From Plecoglossus altivelis (Eukaryota; Chordata; Actinopteri; Osmeriformes; Plecoglossidae), in NCBI GenBank assembly GCA_036571765.1, contig BROE01000007.1, forward strand, positions 9,355,293-9,419,292: a stretch of DNA of 64,000 bases, in the 5' to 3' direction. The notes below the pieces were generated by a model, which made no database searches, had not been told where the DNA came from, and was given only the letters and a program-made list of their open reading frames with translations. Made by a program: the position numbers and the translations under genes. Each line of letters begins with the position of its first letter. The stretch's first letter is position 1. Positions 20,361 through 29,824 of the stretch are shown in pieces.

Positions 20361-23247
20361 CGGGCATACGATTTCATTCAAGAAAACAAGGTGGCTGAGA
20401 CTGTCCAAAGCTTAGCTTACGTGGTCCGAACGTCAGGTGTTCGACTCATCTGCAGTGTTAAAACTAACACAACAATATCCATCTGTTTGTTTTTAGAGAG
20501 AAAAACATTTCACCTAATGATGCGATAAGGTTAGCGAATAAAAAGGAAGGCCAACCAATTAAACAGGAGCTTTAGTTCACACGCGCACCCAGATTGCAGA
20601 TACAATACACGTTCGTTGCTTTTCCTTTTTTACGATTTTTTTCATAGGCTCTGTCTCACAGCTTTGTCAGTCTAAATCACCAAATCCCCTGTCAAATGTA
20701 AATGACAAGGAAATGTAGACCTAACTGCTCAAATAAGTATAGACTGCATCACACAACAGGAGACTTAATATCATCAGAATCCGTTTTATTTGCTATGCAA
20801 GATATACAAGCACATAATTTACTGTGGCAGGAAAGTGCAAACATAGAACATATATGGAGCATTATATTTGGTCTATCAACAGCATTTGAAAATGGATTCT
20901 TTTGAAAAAAAAATGATTGATGAATTTAGTATTTGTTTTTCAATAAGTCAACAAAATATGCCAACTGAAGTCAGTTTGCATTAGAGCGTAATCAAAACAA
21001 CATGTTTGAGGCTATTCATTGCCACACAAAAACAGCAATGATAAGTGACAACGTGTCAGACGCATAAAAACAATGAACAAAGAATCAGTCAAGAGATGAT
21101 GAGGGAGACGAGAGAGTCCTGACTTTAACCCAAGGCCACAGCGTCTCTTTCTCTGTGCTAGCTGTGAGCGTCCCAGCCGCGGCTGGAATTATGAATGAAG
21201 CGGAGACAGAAACGCCAGCACCCTCCTGAGAGATCCACTTCAAGGCCCCGATGATGCATGGAGACGAGGAGCGCCGCGCCGAGCGCCTCCCATGAATCAT
21301 AAAATAAATGTGTGATAGAATTTTATTTATAACTCAGACTGATCCCTTTGTTTTGCTTGCCAGTATAAGCGAAGAGGATTGGCGTTGACAAAGGAGTGAA
21401 TATGAAAATGAACTTGCTGTGCGTGTTTCGGTCACAGTCCGTCAAAGAAATCGTGATTTGCTTTCCTAGATTCAAAGATGAATGGTTTCACACTGAGAAT
21501 GAAAGATATGCTTGTGAGAAATCCAATGTGATCTCATTTGAGCACATTTCTGAATCTAAACCCATACCACTAATAATAATAAAAACAGAATGGTCCCTCT
21601 TAACATTGAACTGTCACCTATACTCTAGCAACTCAGATGGTGAGCATTGCCAATCTCTTACCTAACCCTTGACTGTGGATGTAAAGTTCATGAGTGTCTA
21701 GATCCCACAGGAGTACAATAAGGATGATTGATGATCTCTTTCAAAATCACTTGGAGGATCAAACAGCTTCTATAAATATTGAGTAAAAACACCTTAGGTC
21801 TCCAAAAGCTTGATAACAATCTAAAGCTATGTTGCATTCTGTTCAGAAGGGAGCAATTTGATCATGTTCTATTTTGGGGGTCATTTTGCAGCCCGTATTT
21901 AATATGCGACATTGCGAAGAGAACCTCAGAATGTGAATTGTATTGAGAACACAGACTAAACAACAGTCCAGATATAATCATAAGACCAAAATACTTTGAT
22001 GTCTCATCTCGTTAATGGCACCAAATACCGTTGCTACAGAAATGTATAGCAACAGTGATGTAGTGGAAGGAGGTCTTAGTTGCCTCATCACCATGCAGCA
22101 TGCTGACCAGACTGCTCTTCTGCCCTTCAGCCAGAGACGTGAGAGAAATGTACAGAGTAAGATGGCTTTACCTGCAGATACTGATGACCACCTAACATGA
22201 GGGTTTTTTTTGACTAACTGCTGTTATGTGGGCCTACCATGTGTTATGTTATTGGGATTCAAATCAGTAATGTTCCGAAGAAAAAACAAGCACATACAGT
22301 TGATCAGTGGATTAGGATATCAACAGCATCTAAACGTAGGCCGACAACATCCTATAAATTCTCTAATTACATTTACATTCATTTTCACATGCAATTAGTT
22401 TCGACCATGTCCTCTGATATCTTGTTCTCTGGTGTTTACAGCTATTCCTGTAATCCACTTAAGCCCAGATTGGCCTGACCTGTCCTGTCACCTGCTCTGA
22501 CGTGTGGTGGTCAGGGAAATGGCTAGTCGGTTGCTAAATGCTCGCCAGCCCAGCATGGAGGTCCTCAAACGGCTGGGTCATTAATAGCTTTGAGGACAGG
22601 TCAGAACACAGGAGGGAGAGAGACGTGCAGGTGTTCAGAGCACACACACTGAGACGTGACGGAAGCAAAGGCAATAATGGCCTCATCCCACTGCACCGTT
22701 TGAATCTTTTGTTTATTCAGATGGACTGTGTTTGTTTGTTCATTTGCCAAGTGTAGTGCTTCTAGTCCTGGACAACACACCAGTGACACGCCAGCGAAAT
22801 TATGTCAGGGTAAACATGACTATTTTTGGATCCTTGTTTCAACAGGAGTCCAAGATCGATAACTATTTGTTGTGCTCTTCACCCCTGCACCCCCTGCTGT
22901 GTGAAACACTGCATTCAACACTTACCAGCACAAGCTTTAAACAACACCTACCACCCAGAGCTTCAGTGCTTCCAGGCAGAGCAATCGCTATTAGACAGAA
23001 TTCATGTATTAACCTGATTCTATACTGATCATCAATCCAAGGCAGACCAGCATAAGCCAGACAGCAGACTGAATACTGGGCAGCATTGATTTCTTTGCTA
23101 ATGCACCTGAAGTGCTATCATCCTGACGCTGCCCCTTAGGTGATTTATGTCCTTTCCACCTCAGGATTCTGTCAGAACCAGGTGGCCTGGTACACCAGGA
23201 AGGCTGGACTACAAAAAGAAACACACGTCTCTCTAACTCCTTCTACC

Positions 23248-23251
<4 letters not shown>

Positions 23252-23299
<48 letters not shown>
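23252..23299. repeat. (CT)24 microsatellite
   Basis: Pure CT run, 48 bp. Confidence 0.95.
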
Positions 23300-23300
<1 letters not shown>

Positions 23301-24581
23301 ACTAAGCTCTTTATGTAAAGTCAGTGAGAAAGGCTCTTGACGGACATGCACCATCATCATGCAGAAGCCCACCAATTCCATCAGCTCAGTCCTCCTTGCA
23401 CTTAGATGATCCTGCACCTTCCATTAGACCCAGTGCTGCAGGCCCACTAACACAATTCTAAAAAAGGGATATCTATTTTCTCACTAAAAGGTCATCTCAG
23501 ATCTAACATGATCGGAAACATCCTGTCAGATCGATTTCTCTTAGCAAAGGGGGAAGGAAGTATACTGTTTCATGAGATAGAAGTCTTCTGCTGGGGAACC
23601 AAGAGGATAGTACAGGAGTTTGTGTATGGTTAGTACACACAACTTACAACGGCTATGCTGCATCCCACTCTAAGACACAAGCAGATGGTAAAAGCCAAAC
23701 CCCGTTTAATCTGGTCACCACAGACTCTGTCTAGATCACTTTGTTATGTAAGGCTTATGTGCCAGAGACCATGTTTTCTAAAATCCCTCCATCCATCTAT
23801 CCATCCAGGGTTTTATCTATCATTGTACCGTCTCCTATAAACTCACGGTTAGAATCCAAGGACCACTGATGAGTGTCTGGTAAACACATATTACATATCT
23901 CATCTCATTTCAATCAATGACTTTACTATGAATGTCGTTGATTTGCTCCCACTCATCCATGTCAATGTGTAACTATATTTCAGCCTCTATTCACGCTCCC
24001 TATTGAGTATGCATTAATGTTCACACAACCCTCATGTAATCTGTAGCACATGACAGCATGGAAGTTTGTCATGAGACAGGATTATCACCGTATCTCGGAC
24101 GGAGAGCAGCTAGAGGACAGGCAGTCATGCAACCTTTCTGTACAGTCTGTACATTCCTTATGATGAACAGCGATAGAACAAAACACATTATGATGCAAAC
24201 TACTATTCTAAATCTACTATTACACACCCAGAAGAGACCAAGGCGTGAGAAGCTAGCCCAGGCACACTGTGTATTACATGTCTTGGTGTTCATACATATT
24301 CTTACAATTATTTTTATCATTATAATGACGTCATATGGTGTCAAACCACCCCGGCCACAATCTCAAAAAAGACTGCATGTAATTGAAGACATTTCTTGTT
24401 TTGACTAAAAAATTGTTTCTCTTACGCCAGTGTCCACGATTTATCACAAGTCTGGTCACAGTGTTATAACCTTTGTGTGATAAGCCTGAGGATTCCGATA
24501 GCTCAGCCACAATTCCAAAGAGAAAACTGCATGAAGGCCAAGTTCTGTAAGGCCTGCATGCTGTACTGTATATAATCTGTC

Positions 24582-24604
24582 TGTTGTTGTTGTTGTTGTT
24601 GTTG
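24582..24604. repeat. (GTT)n trinucleotide repeat
   Basis: About 7-8 GTT units. Confidence 0.9.
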
Positions 24605-25330
24605 TCTGCCATAGATCTACTGAGGGCATGACGCAGCATTGGAAGTCAAGCTAATGTAAACCTCCTCACAGACAGTAATCTGATTATCCTTCTACCTTCC
24701 TTTCTGGGCCTCTGGATGACAGAGGATAGAGCCCATCTCTTACAGACCCATTCCTGCACCTTAATAACATTCTTAGTTCAGACAGGGGAGAAAATACCTG
24801 CAGGTGACATAAGTCTTATTCCAAAACCCAGCACATGTATCCTTTCACCTTTTCTTTGTGGTAAACAAGGATTTAAACAATTTTCTACTGATCCTATCTC
24901 TATTCCCTATTCCATAAAAAATATTGGACTTTTTTATTGCTTTCTGCACAGCTCTTGACATCTTGATACAGTCATATATCCAGTCCTCTGATACTAGCTC
25001 ACAAAAACCTCCTGAATGGGACTAGGATTGATAGGGCTCTGTGTAACCTTGTCAAAGGAAATGGAGATGAGCAGGCCGTGTGACACAAAGCCCACAGAAG
25101 CCATATTCACTTGTCTTTCACCGTCTGTCCTAACAAAGGAACCAAATTTTGTCTGTCCATGAGGAAAGAGAGAGAGGCTGTTTTCAAGGCCTAATGGAGG
25201 TCTGGGTGTTCTCTGTCAGAACACAAAGTCTCAAAGAGAAAGAGCGTGTGGAGGGAACAAGAGGGGGAGTGGACTGGGAGAGAGAGACTAGGACATTGCT
25301 AGCTAGATTCATTTACTGTCAGCTATACAG

Positions 25331-25390
25331 GGAGACAGAGAGAGAGAGAAAGTGAGAGAGACAGAGAGAGAGAGAAAGTGAGAGAGTCAG
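25331..25390. repeat. (GA)n-rich tract, duplicated block
   Basis: A 27-28-bp block of the form AGACAGAGAGAGAGAGAAAGTG is present twice in tandem. Confidence 0.8.
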
Positions 25391-26207
25391 AGGACAGGTT
25401 GACTGACACTGGCTATTCATAGGGAAAGTCACTCTGGAACCATTTTGAATTTCCATGAGTCAGACCAGATAGATTTCTATCCTCAGAGTAGAAGAAGGGA
25501 TACAAAAGATGTATGAAGAAATGGAGAGGAAACATATTTAAATGTTAATTGTCACTTTGACTTTCAGTCCAAACAAGACCACCTTAGCAGTACAGCGTTG
25601 TCACTCAAACAGTCTGCACGTGAGGGTGCTCACTAAAACTCTTGGGAATGTCAGGATTTTACCTGGCTACCTGCATTTTCTATGCCAGCATGACAGATAC
25701 CACAACAACATTGCATAAGTATGAATTTTGCTTTTGTCAATATAGCTTATGCAACCAACTAACCCTTACCAGTTTGAAAGCAGACAAGCTTGTCTTTTCC
25801 TGATTAAAATCAGCTCAGATATGAGGTGACCTACATGAAGAGGTGTAGGCTATTGTGGATGTAGCCCAGATTTATAGGATAGACTGAAATAAAGAAGTGT
25901 AAAGCAGTTTGAGTCCAATTAACATGTAGAACAAAAGTCTGGTATGTCAAGTCATGTACTGATTAAATGATCTCTTAACATCTCAATAATGGTTGACAAT
26001 TGCATCAGTTACTGTCCCAGATTTTTCCGTGTACCATGGCGCCACAGCATGGAAAGTTGATGTCATTACAGTTGAAACAATCAGTACTGAAACTTAAACG
26101 TTATGTATGTGATGTTCATGTATTTATGACAGAGGACAAAGGGGTGAACGATGGAGAAAGAGGAGTCTTAGAAATAAATGAATTTCATTCCCATTTGTGG
26201 TGAGATC

Positions 26208-26256
26208 ATTCCATTATTCACTCATTCATTCCATTATTCATTCGTTCATTCAATCG
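26208..26256. repeat. (ATTC)n-like tetranucleotide tract
   Basis: Imperfect ATTC/ATTCATT units. Confidence 0.8.
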
Positions 26257-26788
26257 TTAGTTATTACATTATGAACACCATGGACCATCAGATCTCTGTT
26301 GAACAGTCCTAGTATGCAGTATAACATTATAAACAATTAAACATTCATCGCCAACTTCCAATGTTTTATACTTCAACTGTTTTATAAATTCAACAACCAA
26401 GTATTCAGAGTGAAATAACAGTTCACGGAAAACCGTCAATCAGCATAATTAGCAGGAAGCTATGAGTAAACAACATACAATTACCCTGACAAATGTTTAC
26501 GTTATTGGTAAACATGCCTCTAAGGTCATTATCATTCCTAAGAACAGATTACCGATAACTAAGCCAAAAATAACCTTCAAAGAGGCAAAAGGAAGAAAGG
26601 GAAAAGCAGATGGGGGTATTTGTTGTTGCGTCTGTTTGGATAAAAAGCATATTGCACTACCCTGTGTACGTCACTATATACCGCTGAGACACGAAAATAT
26701 TGATTGGTACTGTGTACCTCTATTGCATCTATTGTAAATGCATGATCTGAGGGTATTTGCTCTTGCTGCTGTCATTTGTCCTCAATAC

Positions 26789-27051
26789 CTACAACTCGCT
26801 CGAGGATTTGTGGTCACAGACGATGACAAAGAGACGGTACAAGTTCAGGATGACCACCAGGAAGTTCTTGATGCAGAAGAAGATGAGCATCTGGTGAACC
26901 ACATTAAAGTAAACGATGACAGTGAGTCGGACGACCAGGAAGGGTCCGTCTTGGATGAAAAAGCTTCCCACAATGCTCCAGATATCCTTTTTCAAACGCG
27001 AAAGCAGAGAGCCACCCTGGCCTTCTGACTGAACATCGGGAGCATTCAACA
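26789..27051 (-). CDS. tmem26: tmem26 exon 6 and stop
   Basis: Residues 220-306, with family motif FFIQDGPFLVVRL and two C-terminal hydrophobic stretches ending CDHKSSSEL. Acceptor TCTAG. The long Ser-rich tail of mammalian TMEM26 is absent. Confidence 0.92.
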
Positions 27052-29358
27052 CTAGAACACAGACACGCGCATAGTCACTAACATGGCACTGTCAGGTAAG
27101 ATGGAAAAAAGAACAAATTCGGCGAGTCAATATGATTTATTGTACCTGAGATGTGTAAGGGGAACTGCAGCATACTCCATGTCCACACTCCTAGAATGAT
27201 GTACACCACATTGGGACTGCTATCCCTGTAAGACATCTCAACCAAGGTTGCAATGACACTTGACACCTGAGGGCATCGCAATGCTGAACTCCTAAATGCC
27301 AGTAGAAATGTTGCAAAGCCATATAAACCTGCTTAGCTAAGGGTCTTGTGCTGGGCTAGGTTCAACAAGCTACCTCACAAACTGTATGCATCCATGTCAT
27401 AGTGTATCGAGGGTCCGTTTGCTGAAACCTTTTGGACATTGCTTAACTTGCTTTGCTGTCTATTGACCAATGATGGAGTTATTGTCGCCCTTCGAGGCAA
27501 CTTTTGTTGTGATTTGGGGTGTTGCAAAAATAACTTGAATTGAACTGTAAATACCCCCCCCCCTCCACCTGCACTATATATGCCCTACTTACTAAAGTTA
27601 TATTAACAACATCTGTACAGCTGGTGTCCACTTATCTTATTTGTATTTTATAATAGATTTTTATTATATTTAGATTTTTATGTTTCATATATGTTCTATG
27701 CTTGCACTTCCCTGCCGCAGTGAATTCTGTGCTTGTATATCTTGGCGAATAAAAACCGATTCTGATTCTGATTCTGGGGTTGTATCGAGTAAATGACTCA
27801 CTTGACATCGGAGAGCGTTTCACTGGTGAACTCGAGGATGTCTGCGGCAGTGCCCACGAAGATGAGGAGGAGCTGGGAAAGCTGGTTCCTGGTGACACCT
27901 ACACCGGTTGGCAGGAGCCACTTTCCCAGGATCAAGAGAATCAGCAGGATCTGGTGTAGAGCCAGGATCCAATTGTTGGCACACACCGACGACAGCAGGG
28001 TCACAGAACCCTGGTAGGAAATCCCAGAAGGTGAGAGGACAGAAACATGTTGTCTATATGAGGTGACTATCAATCTGCTGACCTGTACAGGACCATGTGT
28101 CCAGTCTTGAGCCTCCAAAGAGGTGTTTCATTTGCAGTCCTGCCTCTCCTCCGTGGAGGATTAAATCTAGACTGTGTCTAATTAGACTGTTTGTTTTCTC
28201 CCTTTCACCTGGTTAAATAAAATACTATCCAGGCATGAAAGCTTGAGGGACTTCTGCGATCTCTCAATTTCTCAATGAATGTACTGTGCACTCCTCCAAA
28301 GGAGTGTACTGTTTATGAAACTGAGGTTTAGGAACAGATCAAACTCAGTTTATACCATTGCACAGACTGGACCCACATATGCTTCATAAAAAGGCTGTAC
28401 ATGCCCAAATTGTAATTGTTTTTATTAAAGGCGGGCCTTTTCATTAAAAAACCAAGTCTGCGTCTCTAAGTTATATAGGGAAAATATCCCCTTGCTCACA
28501 AACAACAGAGTCTTTGAGGTGAACCAACATTACCAAACCAACTGTGTGAATAGAGGCCCACTGTCTGGACAAACCCAAGGAAAATCTTGTCTCATTTGAA
28601 AGAACTTTACGTAAACGCCAAGGTCTACCTTGAAAGGTTCGCTTCCATTTGATGAGTTTTGCCACATGTTTATAAAGGTCTTGATGCTCTCAGCTGAATC
28701 AAGTTTGTCACACTGGAAAAGAGCAAACAACGAGATAGACAAAAGCCGAAATGTATACTTGCACATCCGTGATTTGGGATTGGATGCGACATGGAATATT
28801 TGATAAGGCTACATAGCACATAGCGTACCCTCGAATCACTAAGTCTGTTCTCCTGGTGATGTAACTCCAGGAGCCACAGAGATGGGATGATGCTGATGAG
28901 GAAGAGAAAGATTGCCGGAGAAAACCTGTAAAGAGTTTAAATTGAATTGTAAAAGTCTTCCCACTCATCCCAAACAGAAAATAAAGAGTTTGGGCACATT
29001 TCCAGACAGCCATGGCACGTTCACTTAAAAAAACATATGCTGTTATAAACTCTATGGCATGGTCACCCATCTTCCTCCTCATTCCACCTTCATACCTACC
29101 TGAAATGTGCCAGTGTAAATATAGGTTAGAACATGTCAACACAAATATAGAGCAGAAACCTCTTTCTTACCATTCATAATCCTTCCCCTTTCTTCGCTTG
29201 AGTGTTAAAACCATCTCGATCACCAAAGGAAGGAAGAGGATAGTTAGGAACCAGTAGACTCCGTCATTCTTAACCATCACCACTCTCCAAACTCCGATGA
29301 GGGAGACAAGGATGAAAAGGAATCTGGTGATAACCGCGCAAATAAACTGCCCAATCAT
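26789..29358 (-). CDS. tmem26: tmem26: multi-pass transmembrane protein 26 (6 exons)
   Basis: Six exons (29171-29358, 28829-28925, 28629-28712, 27802-28010, 27146-27225, 26789-27051) join in phase to 921 nt, 306 residues. Hydrophobic segments about 7-27, 35-53, 64-84, 137-157, 166-184, 198-215 and two near the C terminus indicate a polytopic membrane protein. Family hallmarks I recognise are GVWRV near the N terminus, TRNQLSQLLLIFVGTAADIL, WTWSMLQFPL and QDGPFLVVRL. Two N-glycosylation sequons (Asn114, Asn117) fall in the third exon, a likely lumenal or extracellular loop. TMEM26 has no settled biochemical function; in mammals it is used as a beige adipocyte surface marker (known). The start at 29358 aligns with the mammalian N terminus; an in-frame ATG at 29424 is possible. 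The protein is shorter at the C terminus than my memory of human (about 368 residues). It shares a divergent promoter region with cabcoco1. Confidence 0.92.
27146..27225 (-). CDS. tmem26: tmem26 exon 5
   Basis: Completes Lys193 and encodes residues 194-219 (DSSPNVVYIILGVWTWSMLQ then FPLHIS). Acceptor TACAG, donor GTACAA. Confidence 0.92.
27600..27777 (+). mobile_element. degenerate non-LTR (L2/Maui-like) 3' end in tmem26 intron 4
   Basis: An AT-rich stretch ends in CTTGGCGAATAAA, then tandem GATTCT units (27758-27776). This arrangement is typical of the 3' tails of L2/CR1-clade LINEs in fish genomes (established pattern, from memory). No reverse transcriptase frame remains. The left boundary is a guess. 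It is antisense to tmem26. Confidence 0.5.
27802..28010 (-). CDS. tmem26: tmem26 exon 4
   Basis: Residues 124-192 plus two bases of Lys193. Contains two membrane segments and the strongest family signature, GTAADILEFTSETL. Acceptor ACCAG, donor GTGAGT. A LINE-like 3' tail lies about 24 bp beyond the donor. Confidence 0.94.
28629..28712 (-). CDS. tmem26: tmem26 exon 3 (glycosylated loop)
   Basis: Residues 96-123. Hydrophilic, with overlapping sequons NSS and NGS. This part is poorly conserved in the family. Acceptor TCCAG, donor GTAGAC. Confidence 0.85.
28829..28925 (-). CDS. tmem26: tmem26 exon 2
   Basis: Completes Trp63 and encodes residues 64-95 (FSPAIFLFLISIIPSLWLLE and LHHQENRLSDSR), the third membrane segment. 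Acceptor TACAG, donor GTACGC. Confidence 0.9.
29171..29358 (-). CDS. tmem26: tmem26 exon 1
   Basis: Residues 1-62 plus two bases of Trp63. Holds the first two membrane segments; begins MIGQFICAVITRFLF and ends KRRKGKDYE. Donor GTAAGA. Confidence 0.92.
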
Positions 29359-29746
29359 ATTTTTGCATGAATGATGCAGATAACTTAAAACTATCAATAA
29401 AGTCTTAAAACTTCCACCAGTCACGTTAGCGGCAGATGAATTTGGTCACTCTACCTCCGTACAGAAAAAAAGTTCAGTCGGTCGAGGATAGGCCCGCCTC
29501 CACCACACGCTGGCAGTAGGTCTATTGGCTAGAGCACATCCAACAATTGTGTAGTAGATCGGATGATTGGTATAAATTAAAGACACTGTCTGTTTTGTAT
29601 TCATACGTTTTACAGATGGACTGCTGGACAACTGACAAATGTCACAAAGAGAGATGTATATATATATAGAGAGAGATGTTCCCCAACACGTGGGCGCTGG
29701 ATGTCCCGCCTTCGATGATGGTGTTTCCAAGGTTACGGATGTCAAC
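29359..29746. promoter_or_regulatory. divergent tmem26 / cabcoco1 promoter region
   Basis: Only 388 bp separate the two start codons, so both genes are probably transcribed from this interval. It contains CACGTG (29687-29692) and, just before the cabcoco1 ATG, an RFX X-box-like motif GTTTCCAAGGTTAC (29723-29736). A TA-rich run (29656-29668) lies between. Transcription starts are not visible directly. Confidence 0.6.
29723..29736 (+). promoter_or_regulatory. RFX X-box-like motif upstream of cabcoco1
   Basis: GTTTCCAAGGTTAC matches the GTTNCC - GGNAAC X-box apart from one base in the right half. RFX factors drive cilium genes (known), and cabcoco1 is a cilium-associated gene. A forkhead site (TGTTTAC, 29872-29878; GTAAACA on the other strand) lies in intron 1. 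Confidence 0.4.
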
Positions 29747-29824
29747 ATGTCAGGAAAAGTGAAACTAGGTAACAAGACGACGATGGACAGAAACGCAAAC
29801 GAGAAAGAAGACGCTTCATTAAAG
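29747..29824 (+). CDS. cabcoco1: cabcoco1 exon 1
   Basis: Residues 1-26 (MSGKVKLGNKTTMDRNANEK and EDASLK), lysine-rich and low in conservation. Donor GTATGT. Confidence 0.8.

Larger units (their letters stand above)
18524..26788. other. rhobtb1 upstream / tmem26 downstream non-coding region
   Basis: Apart from the candidate promoter at 20.35 kb and simple repeats at 23.25, 24.58, 25.33 and 26.21 kb, I see no coding exon. A CpG-richer patch at 21.09-21.30 kb contains the 14-bp palindrome CCAGCCGCGGCTGG (21173-21186) and could be an untranslated exon or a conserved element. No tmem26 poly(A) signal was clearly seen downstream of 26789. Confidence 0.5.

Noticed and set aside
26738..27028. Plus-strand acidic open frame over tmem26 exon 6
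   Set aside because: Exactly antisense to a confident tmem26 exon; the acidic composition is the mirror of the hydrophobic coding strand.
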